From Augochlora pura (Eukaryota; Arthropoda; Insecta; Hymenoptera; Halictidae), in contig NC_135777.1 in assembly GCF_028453695.1 (NCBI RefSeq), positions 24,266,796 to 24,330,795 of the forward strand: 64,000 bases of DNA. Reading direction: 5' to 3'. Below the pieces are notes generated by a model, which was not told the origin of the DNA, made no database searches, and saw nothing but the letters and a program-made list of their open reading frames with translations. This document shows positions 50,222-62,500 of this stretch, piece after piece. A program made the position numbers and the translations under genes. How positions within the stretch are numbered: the first letter of the stretch is position 1; the number at the start of each line of letters is the position of its first letter.

Positions 50222-53200
50222 GCTGGGAAAACAGCGGTTGGTATTCTCGTCGAAAAGCTGCTCTCAGCTGTCCCAGCCGCTTGCCAAAGGCTCCTTTGTT
50301 CGCGCGAGATCGGAAACGACCTTGTGCTCGGACGGATCCGAGATCGCCGAACGGCGAACCGGCTGCGCGGCCGACGAATCGCGAGCGAGCGAGCGAGCGA
50401 GGGGTTGGCTGTTGGAACGGCGAGACCGATGATAAGAGATAATAAGGGCTGAGATAGAGGGAGGTCGCGGAAACGTATCGACTCTCGATGGAAAAGAAAC
50501 GAAGGCGGCGCGGCGCGGCGCGAGCGTGACGAGACGAGACGAGAGCGACGTCGACTCCCGGCCCGGCCTGCTCGAAAGCCGCCGAGAGTCCAGGAGACAG
50601 GCGTCGAGCCTTTAAAGTCGAACCAGTATTCGAAGGAGACAACGTTGTCTCTCGTTGCGCAAACACTCGACTTTCACTGGACACGCACACGCGGGACTCG
50701 GCCTGTGTCCGCGCTGCGCCTCCGACTCTGCCTCTCCGCAACCCATAAGCCGCGGCGAGGCGATGCCCTTGCGCGAGCAACGCTCGGCAAACCGTCCGGC
50801 GTGTTTCGACTTTCAGCCGGATCAAACTAACAACGTTTTATCCATCCTACAACAACGATCCGTCCAATTCGAAAGAGCACGTAGATAGTCGCGCGCGCGG
50901 TCACTTTTGGTCTTTTTCTTTCATTGGACGAGTTTCCTTGCAGCTTCGCGTAAAGCACGCGCACGCACACCGATCTGCGAAACTGATCTGGTTTCGCAAG
51001 TTTCTGGAAAGTGGAGCGACTCGTGCATCCTTTTTAAACGGAGCCCGCGCGACGACGAAACGCATCGACGATTACGTTTATGAAAGAGAGTAAGAACGAG
51101 TTTCTTTTATAGCAGACGCAAATATTCATCTTAGAAATAAATGTACGCGAGTTTCGCGAGAAGAAATCGCTTCGCCGACGTGGCAGCCGCCTTGATTTTG
51201 ATCGGGGTACCAGACGGACACGAATGGCATACCGACGTTGCAGTCGGTAGGGTGTTGAACAGTGCACGCGTTCCGGATCGATGGCTGCCAACCGGAAACT
51301 GAACTTTAATCGACCAGCTACGAGATTAAAATACGTGCCAGTCCCCTCGAGAAATTCATCCGCTGGATACGGTTAATTGACGAATCCAACCGTTTATCAA
51401 ATTCAAATTTACAAGCGATAATTCATTGCTTGGCGTGCTCGAAACGCATCGCGAAGAACGGAAGACAGATTTTCCGATGCTGTCCCCCTGCCTGCTGTCT
51501 TTTCGTTTCGGGGCACCCGAATGCGCGAAACGCGCTCGTCCTCGCGTTCCCTCGTCCAACGCCGTCGCGCTCCCGGAAGAATCGTACGAGCGTTCTTCGA
51601 AAGCGATACGAGTCTACTTTCTCTTCTCCCGAGATATTTAATATTTCGCATTGTAGCTTACCTAAACCGCGCGCGTTGCATCTCGAGAAGATCATTCGAT
51701 CCGCGTTCGAGTTCGTGGACCTCGAGCATTGCTATCGGCCTAGCATTTTTTCATCGAAACGACAATTATGCGACGCTTCGCTCTACGAAGCAGACGATCT
51801 TGACCCTGGAATCTCTACCCTTCCGATCGCCCGACTATAAATATCCTCGACGCGTCGCTTGTTTCTCGAAACGCCGTGGCTTTTGTTCGGAACGTTTCCG
51901 CGCGTCCTCCAACGATACGTCAAAAACGCCATCAAAGTACATCGCCCGCAACGGACTCTGCATTATTGGCTCTTGGCACGCAAAGGAAACGGGAAGGGAA
52001 GCGAAGGGAAGGAGAGGGAACGGAACGGAACACTCGCTATCGGAAGAAGAAACGAGCGTTCGCGTTTCCGAATTTCCGCGAACCATCGGGAGAAACCGAG
52101 CACGGATCACGGACCAGCGCGTTCCGAGACCCGGGACCGTTAGGTTCAAGCTTGTCACGCCCCGTTGCGTGCAGTCGCGCACAGCTTTTCATACCTTTAT
52201 CGTTTACTTATTTATTCCGAGGTCCAGCATCGGCAACAGAGCCGTATTAGCCGCTCGAATCGCGCATCCGAACCGAACGATTTCCTTGCGCCCGTGCAAT
52301 TGGGATGCCTCGCTTTCCACGGTGTTTGCTGGATTAATCGGTGGCCGCGTTCCGGTCACTTTGGACTTTTACGATTCGACGGCGGAGTGCACGGAACCTC
52401 CTATCGAGCACAAATGTTTTTTAACGAGCGATTACGGCCCGCTTAGTTTTCTACGCTCCACGATCGTTCTCGACAGACTGTACTAAACAGGTAATACGCG
52501 AGTCGTTCATCTCGCGTTTTATGCCTTGTGCCTCGCGTCTTGCGTGCTATCCGGAGAGAAGACGCTTGGAAACTATCGATTAGCCGCGTTATGCCGTTAC
52601 AGGAAATATCGAAACGCGGCTTTCCGAAACGACTACCTGTCGGAATAATTGCGGCAACGAAACGGCAGTGGAACGGTAATTCTACGCACCGTAGCGAACC
52701 GCCGCAGCGCCGATGCAAAGAAGGAGGCGAGTACTTGTGCCGCGAGAAAATCTAGGGAACTCTCGGTGTCTACTTGAAGTAATAACACGCGCGACCGTCG
52801 ATCTCTCGAATCGATGCGAGTTTCGAGGAAACTGGACTTTTTGGGCGACCGTCGCCCTCTCGAGCCTTCTTCGCTGTTCGAAACTGGTCGACCGTGGATT
52901 TCTGCGCGATTTTCTCTCTACGTCATTACCATGTGCTTCTTCACCTTATTTTCGTTATTAATAAATCGCGTTACGCCCATGCCGTGCCGCGATGCTCGGA
53001 TGAACAATCGAATGTCATCGGCTTACGACATCGCGCGGCCCAGCCGTTAAATTGCGTAAGAACAGCGTTGGACGCGCGGCGCGGCGCGGCGAGTCAACGC
53101 AGTCGCGAGCGAACTCGGGGACCAAGCCTTTCTCCGGGACGCGCGACGCTCGATAACCCGCTGTCGAGTCGTTCGACGAGAATGGGCCTCGCTATCGTGG

Positions 53201-54587
53201 CCGGATAACGGAAGTGTGACAAAAAACAGAATATTATAGGATTTAGCTCGCTGTTACGCGACCGAACGGAAACCGACCGACGCTCTGCATCACGCGAGCC
53301 GCGAGCCGCGAGCCGCGGGCCGCGGGTCGATAGAAACCAGAAACGAATCGGTTAAGCGATTTCGCAAGGCCTCTCGAATTTCCACCGAGTTTCGTCCGAC
53401 AATTCAATCTTCGGCTCAATTAGTGCCGTGTCACTTTCGAGCCAACGCTTTGGTGTTCCGCCAGCGTTTCTTATCGAGTAATTTCTTCACATCGTTGTCT
53501 CAAAGATTTCTCCAACTCTGATTCAAGTTCGATCAAGCTTGCATGCTTCTTGTTCCTCGAGTCGGACTAGTTAACGCACTATTGTACCATAGTGTGCAAC
53601 GTTGAAATCAGCGTGATTTGAAAACGCAAAATTCGTTGGACCGAGTTCAGTGAAATATTCGATATCGCGGGGATTGTTGCGGTATGCTCGGCGATCGAGA
53701 AAGATTCGGATCTTTGAAAGAACTCGCCGCGACTACGGAGGAAGAAAGTATTAATAAGCGCGTGCCGCTAAATTGGTACTCCGAACGTTGGAAACAATCG
53801 ATCTTTACGTTTGAAACGAGAACTTTCGAGACGCGAAACTTTCTAGAAAAATATTTGAACGCAAAGACATTTGGCTCGTCGATCCAACCGTATCGATCGT
53901 TGTGGAAGAAGCCCTGACGAATCATCGGGCAACGTTATACATAGTCGGACGCGTCGAGTACAAGCGCGAGTATATAAAGAGCGCTGGGAACCAGCGATTA
54001 CGATGGTATATTCGTAATGGCCGCTTCGTTTATAGAATATAAATTGCAGGTATTTATGCGGCACGCGTTCGATCGTCGCGAATAGGCGCGCGCGCGCTCG
54101 CGCGCTCGCGACGAGGGCTCCGAATTATGGAGTCGCGTACGAGACGACGAGGGCACCGCCGTGCGCGCGGACAAATCTTTGGAAAGAATGCGAAAGATTT
54201 CAGCAGCGATCGAATCGAACCAACGACTGCAGCTAATTGCGAAACCTAGAGAAACCCGTTTGTAGTTTCGCTCGAGGTCGCGCATCCAGCAGAAAAATAA
54301 ACGAGCAACTCGCCACGCCATTCGGTGCCGATGCAAAAATGTTCGTTGAAATAGTCCGATCGTTGGAATTGTCGCTCCCATCGTTGAACGAAGAAACGAG
54401 AGAGAGACAAACTGTCAAGAATCGAACGCGAGGCCGGAAGACGATCCAGCCATCAAATACGTAAACGCGCGAGATATTGCCGTGAATCAAAGCGCGATCT
54501 CCTCGGAGCAGAAGACTGCAGCATCGGGTAGATTGTTGGGAATGAACAGAGGAGCACGGGCAAGCCCTTGAAGAGGTTCACAGGCCC

Positions 54588-54650
54588 GGCCGTGGCAGCG
54601 GCAGCGGCAGCGGGCAGCGGCAGCGGGAACGGCAACACGGCAGCGGGAGC
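54588..54650. repeat. (GGCAGC)n degenerate array
   Basis: About ten diverged copies of a six-base GGCAGC unit with GGCAAC variants. Confidence 0.85.
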
Positions 54651-54799
54651 ACAGTTCAAGAAAGTCAGAGTCGAGGCGAGGCGAGGCAGAATATCGATGC
54701 CCGGTCGTCGAAGCATCGCTATTGGCCGCGCAGCCTCTGCTTCCATCTCTAGCTGGCTCGTCGCTAGAATCGGGCGCTGGCGCGAGCGAGAACAAGAGT

Positions 54800-54832
54800 G
54801 AGGCGAGGCGAGGCGAGGCGAGGCGAGGCGAG
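54800..54832. repeat. (GGCGA)n pentamer array
   Basis: Between six and seven exact tandem copies of GGCGA. An identical array lies at 62458-62491. Confidence 0.93.
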
Positions 54833-56713
54833 CGGGCTCGAGCGTGTGCTATCTACCTTGTACCAATGACGTCATCCCCGTCGGATCCAAGATGGCGGTC
54901 GCGCGTTCGCCAGGCAAAATCGGCTGGGAGCCGCGAGCCGCGAGCCGCGAGCCGCGGGCAGGACCGGTTTTCGACGGGGGGCGGCACCCGGTGTTGTCGG
55001 AGCCGGGTCGTTTAACCGCGCGGTTTCGTCGTTTTAAGGCCGTAAACGTAGAAGCTGCGAAACGCAGCACCCGGGGACCTCCATGCGCGCGCTGTCGCCT
55101 ACAATATCCGAACGCGAGGCGATTACTAGGAGCCGATACTCGGAGCGGGTAGCGACAACCGTAGCCGATACCTCGAGCCCCGCGAGGAGTCGCCGCTTTC
55201 GATTCTGCAACGCGCGGTTCCTCCGCGACGCACGGTTCAGTGAAAGTAATCAACGGCCGCGATTAACGGAGATCGCCGACTCCGCCGCGAGATCTAACCC
55301 CAACCGAAGCGAACCCGGGGAATCGTTCGTCTTTTCCGTGAAACCGAAACGAGTATAGAATCCGGAAAGAAGATTCGCGCGCAGGGTTTGTCGAGGAGAA
55401 AAGCAAAAGAGCGACAGAGGTAGGATCGGGGTGGGTGTTACCGGAACCTCGTCGTCCAAGATCAGCGGCGATCGTTGAAGCGACCCGATGGGAATACCAC
55501 GGCGACCATTGTTCGCCGCGGCATCCGGCAGACTCCGTTCTCCGACGCTCGCGGCTGTTGTTCGACGTCCGCGTAACGCTATTATATATTATAGCGGGCG
55601 CGCGCGGAACCAGGACCGCTGGAACCACCGAGAGCTGCTCAAAATCGAGCAGCGAGCGTTCGAGCGGCCGAAGGTGCGACGTGTCGCGTATCGCAGGTAG
55701 TTTCTCCTACCTTGTCAGGCCAGAGGCTGGTCGCAGGCAACGCGTGTGTGAGGACGCGGTCTCGTTTTTTCGAGTCACTCGGCGGTTAGGATCACGTTCC
55801 GGTCGTCGAGTTCCACCGCGCAGTTAAATATCGTCCGACGCGATCGCGCGGCCGCGACTGAACTCGCTCGTCGCTTGGTCGCTTTTCAGTGCCGACTCGG
55901 CGGTCGGCGGTCGGCAGTCGGCGTTGCGTTCTACCTCTCTACCTGCGACAGGAGAGACCTCTCGGCTCGGCTCGGCTCGACTCCCTCTCTCCTGCCAAGG
56001 CACACTCGCCTTCGAACGGCTATCCTTTCTGCCTACCTTTGCCACCCACCTATTTACGCCTGCGAAACCGAGCGCGAGCGCGTGCGCGTTCGCGTCCGCG
56101 TTCGCGATCGCGCGCGGCCTCGCGTCGTCGATCGGGCCCCTGCTCCGGCTACGCGCTCTTCGGTCCAAAACAAGATGCTGCTCCTTTTCAGCTGCTCCGA
56201 CGATTCGAGAGGCACGGCCCGAGGAAAGCTGTCGCAGTCGAAGAATCGTTCGGCGCGAAGAGAGCCTCGTCCATCGTGAGCTTTTTGAGGTTTTTCGAAT
56301 ACGTCGCGGTCGCTTTTGCGCGCGAGGAAAGTCGCGAGTTGTAGTTGGGTCGATGGATTCGATAGAGAATAAAGAGAGCAATGCGAGGACACTGTCCATG
56401 GGACGAAAGAATGTCGGACTAAGGTGGATCCCAATGAGGTGGCAACTTTAAACACTTACATAAGTCTGATGCCCTGCCTGGATCGTGGACAGACGCGACT
56501 GAACGCGCCGTAGCGTTTTGTAAAAATTGCGTAAAGTGTAACACGATAAGTGCAATATTCGTGCAAGATCACTTTTGGCAAGCTTGCGGAATCAACAAAC
56601 GTTCGCGCACCCAACGTCTTTTATATCGGAGGTATATCGTATTCCATCGCTTCGCGATCGACGACCGATCAGTCTCCGATCCTTTCCAGCTCGTAGCAAG
56701 ATCCAACGCAGGC

Positions 56714-56848
56714 ATGCTGGGTCCCCCTCTCTCCTCTCGAAATCTCTCGGTCTCGTTCATTGTCGTGGCACTACCCTGTATTCTGTATCTGGTTTTGCAT
56801 GCCCCCGTAAATGGCGAGCAGAAGACCTTGGAACACCCACGCCCAAAG
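56714..56848 (+). CDS. First coding exon with signal peptide (partial gene)
   Basis: The frame from ATG 56714 encodes 45 residues and ends at a good donor, AAAG|gtaggt, in phase 0. Residues 1-14 are polar, 15-30 form a strong hydrophobic core (FIVVALPCILYLVLHA), and PVNGEQ follows as a likely signal-peptidase region, so the product enters the secretory pathway. No matching downstream plus-strand exon was found before the window ends, which would make the innexin gene nested in or overlapping this gene's first intron. The protein family cannot be told from this exon alone. A chance signal-like frame cannot be excluded. Confidence 0.45.
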
Positions 56849-57640
56849 GTAGGTACCCCTTCCCTCCGGTTCCGACGCGTCGCGACTCGTCGGCGACTCT
56901 CGTTCCCCCGATCGGTTTTCGAAAAGTCTCCGCGCGAAAATTCCATATCCACCCAGCTCGGATGGGAATTTTCGAGCCCGAGACCGAACGACGCGTCGAG
57001 CTTGTAAAACGAGTCCTCGCGTTTATGAGTCATCGCGGAAATCTAGCCGGGTATGGTCGCGACTCGCCGCGAGACCGTTCAAACGCTTCGCCAAGACGAA
57101 GACGCGTTCACCTTCGCACCCGCGTTCTCGGCATTTCTTCGACATTTTTTTGTTATCACCCTGATGGTACGAGACAGTGCCAATGAAAATGCGAATGAAC
57201 GTTATCTGGAGCTGCTTCTCATCCACGCTGATGGCCGCGATCGTTGACGCGTACGTATTATATTTCCGATAGGTCAAGCAAACGTATCGAAGCACTCGAC
57301 GACGGTAGTCGATCGGCCGTAGTCTCTGCGAATCGCCGTCGAAAATTCGTTTTTCGGAGAAAGCAGGGAAAGGAAAGAGGGAGCATAGTTGTCGTAACGA
57401 GATGGGGCGATGTTGCGCTGAAACGCGAGGGCGCGGCTCGCGGCTCGCGGCACGGACAGTGAAAGGACAACAAGGACCCTTTAAATACCGATGCTCTCGG
57501 TTACGCAGAAGGAACGCGCTCGCTTCGCCTCCTTTTCAGACGCCGAGTTTCGCGAGCCGCGGACCAACGAGGACCGGTTGGTCCTCCCCGCGTTTCCGAA
57601 TATGGCCAACCGTGCACCGTCGCGGCTCGTTTCTTGTCTC

Positions 57641-57715
<75 letters not shown>

Positions 57716-59541
57716 CCCGTCTCCTGCCTCGAGCTGGACGATACGACCACTCGCGCGCACTCGAAATTTATGCTCCTGCAATAGCGATCGCAACGAAGCG
57801 CTGTCGAAATATACAGGCTGTCCCAAAAGTAACACGTTAGCAGCCTCGACCGACGATGACTTTTGCGATGCCCCGTATGCGCGCAAGCAACGCCGTACAG
57901 CCCTCTCGAAAAACAATCCGACTCGCTGTTCGCAGCATACGAGCTGAACGTTGAGCTCGTCGGTCCCGTCGCAGTCTTTGGGAAATTCGATCGTCGACTG
58001 ATCGCCTCCGATATGGAACGACGTAATTTATTAAATTAGCTTTTAAATAAAAATACATTTATTTCAAGAGTCCGGTAAAAGTTACACGCGGGTTCGTTCG
58101 CGTTGGCACTCTGGCACAGTCTTTGTGGAAGAAGATGGATCGGTTCGCGGTCTCGGCCTCGCCGCGGAGAGCGAGCGAACGCGGGCGGGGGGCGCTCGTG
58201 TCCTGTGAACGCAACCCGCGTCCCCGAACCAGCTGTCGACTCGAAATCGAACGTTCGGACGGCTGTCAGTGTTCTCGGCTCGCTCGCTTCCGCGCCTCGC
58301 GACGGAAACCGTCGTCGATTCGACGAGCGCCGCGCGCGCGCGCGCGCGCGCGAAAGCCTCGCGAGAGAGCAGCCTGTTAGTGAGAGGCAGGCAGGCTTCC
58401 CTCGCCTAACACGACGAACGAATGCGCGATAGTAATCGGCACCGATCGTTTGTCTTTTACGCGAGCAACGATAACGATTAGCGTTCGCCGACGCCCCTCC
58501 GAGCGCGGCAGCAGGCTGCCGGTCCTCAGGGCGCCGCGAACCAGAAAAAAGGAAAAACACACGGTTCGAGTATTAAATAAAATGCGATTCGTCTCGTTCC
58601 GGAACTCGTTTCCTCGAGTCTCGGTCTCGGTCTCGGTCTCGGTCTCCGTCTTCGTCTTCGGCGTTCCACCGGGATTCCCTCGGCTTCCGTCGGCACACCT
58701 CCTATCCTCGCTACGGGAATCCTCTCGATTTTCACGACTTTCCGAGGCAATCTGTAAGAAACACCGCAACCGATTAAGATTCGTTCGCAACGAGTAACCC
58801 CGCTGCCGACTTCTGTTTGCGAGCACGCTCTGTTCCGAACGATTCGGTTTCGGCGAACGATGCGACGACAATCTCGAACCGATCGGAAGGCGCTACGATA
58901 AATCTGGTTTGCTTCGAACGCTTTAAATCACCTTGTCGTTCCCCGGCCGGGCCAATGTTCTCGTTAAAACGTAACGCGCTAGTTCTAGTGCTGCCCGAGA
59001 AACAGCCGATCTCAATTACATCCGCGCCGCGAATCAAAGTTTCCGTCTCGCGCAGCCCCAGCACTCTGCCGATGGCGGCAGTAAAGAGGCGAAAGCGCGA
59101 TCCAAAGGGGGCGAGAAAGCTTCCGCAACCGCGCGCCGTCCCGGGGTTCCTTTGGCTTGTTTCGCGGCTGACGGTTATGTCAGGTTGGGCGTCGCTTTCG
59201 AGATAAGGTTGTTATTTCAAACCGATATTGAACGGATCGCGGGACTCGAGAGGAAAGCTCTCTAGCCCTAGCCCGCCGCCGCGGCGGTTGTTAAACCGCT
59301 CGAAATAGGATAACGCGTAAATGTCAAACGCTAGTTGGCAGGAAATTTATGGGCGACGCATCGGTGCCGCGTATCGAAGACGCGGCGCGTCGTCCATCGC
59401 GAGCCGCAGGGGGCGAGTCGGGTAGCGGGTGGACGGGAAGAGCGGAGAACTTTGGTTTCTCGCGGGCCGACCTCGAGTTTGATCGGACTTTTTGAAAGTC
59501 GTGGAAGAAACGAACGGAGACACGGGCTGGACTCACTTGGA
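56849..59541. other. Intron or intergenic stretch before the innexin 3' end
   Basis: No coding exon supported. It contains a 68-bp CT run (57642-57709), a transposon-end-like motif (57811-57827), an AT-rich patch with AATAAA on both strands (58027-58063), a CG alternating run (58330-58352) and a GTCTCG array (58617-58646). The minus-strand AATAAA at 58058-58063 could end the innexin transcript, 1.5 kb past its stop, but this is only positional. Confidence 0.5.
57642..57709. repeat. Long (CT)n microsatellite
   Basis: About 34 uninterrupted CT dinucleotides, the longest dinucleotide run in the window. On the opposite strand it is GAGA, a potential binding tract for GAGA-type factors. Confidence 0.96.
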
Positions 59542-62500
59542 TCAGGCCTCCTGTAGCTCTCCCTTGATCCCCGGCACGCTGTGGTGGTGCCTGGACGCGA
59601 GCTTGTTCGCCAGCTCGTGCATCACGTCCCTGTATATCACCGTGTCCAAATTCTCGCCGAGCATGTACAAGAGGAACCAGTCGCCCACTTTGCTCCTCCT
59701 GACGATGGTCTCGATGGCCTCTCGCCGGACCAAGCGGAACCGCAGTCGCAGCAGGTACACCCTCGTCCGCGGCGAGAATATAATTATGATCTGCGCGAAC
59801 CGGGATCGAGATTCGGTTAAATCGGATTCCGCCTTTCGCTGGCAACGTCGTCGTCGTCGGTTTCGCAACCGAGGCTTACCCTGTACAGGACCGTGAAGAA
59901 GCTAAGGACGCCGAGAAAGAGGAACCAAAACCAGAGGAACACGTATATCTTCTCGTTGACTACGTTCAAAGGCAATATGCAGACGGCGTCGTGTCGCTCC
60001 ACCTCGCCGCTCACGCCGTATTTGTAGAAGGTGCACTTGGTCATTCGTGGGAACACGTAGATCATCGGGTCGACCCGGTCCTCCTGGTCCGACTCCAAGA
60101 ACCGGAGCACGTCGATGCCGAACGTCAAAAAGGCGCCGTCGAAGAAGCGGTTCATCAGGAACATTTGACCTGCGCGCATTCCACGTGAAAAGTTAACCAC
60201 CCAGCAATCGGAACTTGTTTCGCGAAACAAGCCACGCTTTGGAAAATATGCAGCGATCGACGACCCCGCGTGGATCGGCACTCCTCGAACGCGCTGCCAC
60301 CGTCGCGGCGTCGTAGGCCAACTGTATGCTTGCCAAATTCTATCGTGAATCGTTCATTCACCGTTCGTCCGATCCCCACGATCCCCACGATCCCCACGAT
60401 CCACGATCGCGAGCGAGTGGAAGACGAGCGCGGAGGGAAAGCTTGCGAATCGGCGATTTCGGGGATCAATATGGAATAACGAAAGCAAACGCGGCATTTA
60501 AAGTCCGTCTTGGCCGAGAGTTACGGATTCGTTAAAAGAAACAAAACAAATAACGGAAGAGGGTGAACGCTTCGACTGTCGGGCCGAGATTCGTAGGAAA
60601 TGGCAAAGCCGCGCGCAAATGGGAAAACGAGCGAACGGAAATACGCGCTCCACGCTCTATGTGTTCGCGCCGTTTCGCATTTTCTCGACACTCGGAAAAG
60701 AGACTCTTTTAAAAGATTCGGCTCGAACGGTTCGAAAGCTAATAAAATATGGCGTCACTCACCGACCACGTTCACCAGGGCGAGAACTTCGCAGAGGTAG
60801 TACCTGTAAGCCCACCAGTTGTGAAAGCGAAGATTCTCCCAGAGATAGTCGAGCAACATCTTTTTCTTCTGCTTCTTCTCGACCTCGGAACAGAGGCCGA
60901 TGTCGAGGTCCATCATCAGGGCGTGAATCTTGCCACCCTCCCAGCCTTTCCAGAGCCATCGGGGTGTGTAAAAGAGGATCGCCTGGAACAGAGATCGCGG
61001 GACGGAGTTAACCGGGCTACCGAGACCAACGACGACAGCGAGAACGAAAACGAAAACGAAAACGAGAACGAGAACGAGAACGAGAACGAGCACGAGAACA
61101 CGTGCAATCGATTAGGAATTATTAGCCCGGTATGCGATCCTCCAACTATCTATAGCTCCCTGCACGCCTAATTACCGTCTTTCCTCGAGAGATCTCATTG
61201 TTGCTTGGCTGCTTATCTCTCTCTCTCTCTCTCTCAACATTCCCATTACACTTATCAATATCGTAGCATATTTATTATGATAATCGGTAAGTAGTTCGTT
61301 TCGCGGTCGGTGCACGATGCAATGCGAAACGTGAGAAGTGGCGCAACGTGGTTGGGTAAACGGTTGGCGACAGTTGCAGACAGAATCGACCGTCGAGATT
61401 TTTCTTCGCTACTTCTTCGCTACGGACTGTTTTCGTTTGGAGCCTTATTCGGCTTTGCGACGACGGTGCTTCGGATAGCGCGAGTCGGTCGCCCTGGAAG
61501 GAATTGTTCCGGCCGCAATGTTCGCGCAGTTAATAATAAACGCAACGATAATAAGCTCGCAGACACAGAGTAAGACCGGAAGCGTCGACGACGGACGGAA
61601 GAGAGTTCCGTTTACGCCGGACCGGCGGAATTCGTCGATAGGTTTTACGAGGACGAATCCGAGGGAGGGAATTTCGCCGATTCGTTTCGAGTTTCGGGAG
61701 TCGGGGTTCGGGGTTCGGGGTTCGGGAGTAAAGATGTCGGGTCGGCCGCGCGCGTCTCGTTCGGAGCGATAAAATCACACTAAACGGCGGTGGTATTGTT
61801 TCAAAGCGGAGCGGCGCGGCGTATTGATTAATCGCTGTTGATTTAGCGGCAATTCATTTCGGTAACGAGTTTACGTTGTCCCGTAGGCGCCTAAATGTAT
61901 CACCGCTGGAATTCTGTTACAAGAGTCGTTAACTTGGCGATGTTGGTCTTAAAACGTTCGCGTACGCCTCGCGTAAACCCGAACATACGGAGGGGCGAAC
62001 GCGAGTGAAATATCGTCCCTTTAATTGGAGAAAATCGTTTAAAACAGCTTCCGTTTCAGCGAGCGAACTCCGTTTCTCGGACCTGAGTCGAATCGAATCT
62101 CAGTCGATTGGAGACCGGGGACGTCGGTCTCGGGCGGATCGAGAGGACTGCGAATCGTCGCGGCAATCGGGAATCGGGGATCGGGGATCGGGAATCGGGA
62201 ATCGGGAATGGGAAATGCCGAGAACAGGGTCGACGTCGGCGTCCACGAGAACCCAACGAAAAGGGAAAATCCGCGGATGAAAATAGCACGAGCTATAGCT
62301 ATGGTTTAACCGCGCTCGCTCGCGTCGCGTCGCGTCGCGTGCCAGCTCGGCTCGAGTCGGCTCGGCTCGGCTCGGCTCGATGCATCGTTTCGCGCGCGCG
62401 GAGCAAGTGGATCACATTGGCTAAACAAGAGGAAAACCCGATCGAGCGTCTCCGAACCGAGGCGAGGCGAGGCGAGGCGAGGCGAGGCGACGTTTCCACC

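Larger units (their letters stand above)
46036..56713. other. Intergenic: ZP-N gene promoter side to plus-strand exon
   Basis: About 10.7 kb with no exon I can support. It lies upstream of the minus-strand ZP-N gene and upstream of the plus-strand signal-peptide exon, so promoters of both probably lie here, diverging. Arrays include CTCGCGG (48025-48062), TTGGAC (50178-50221), CGCGAGCC (53290-53328, 54929-54958), GGCAGC (54588-54650) and GGCGA (54800-54832). Frames such as that at 51521-52486 lack domains, splice sites and conserved motifs. Confidence 0.55.

Noticed and set aside
51521..52486. Plus-strand frame of 321 codons
   Set aside because: No recognisable domain, no hydrophobic or motif pattern, and other frames over the same bases are nearly as open; fits chance in stop-poor DNA.
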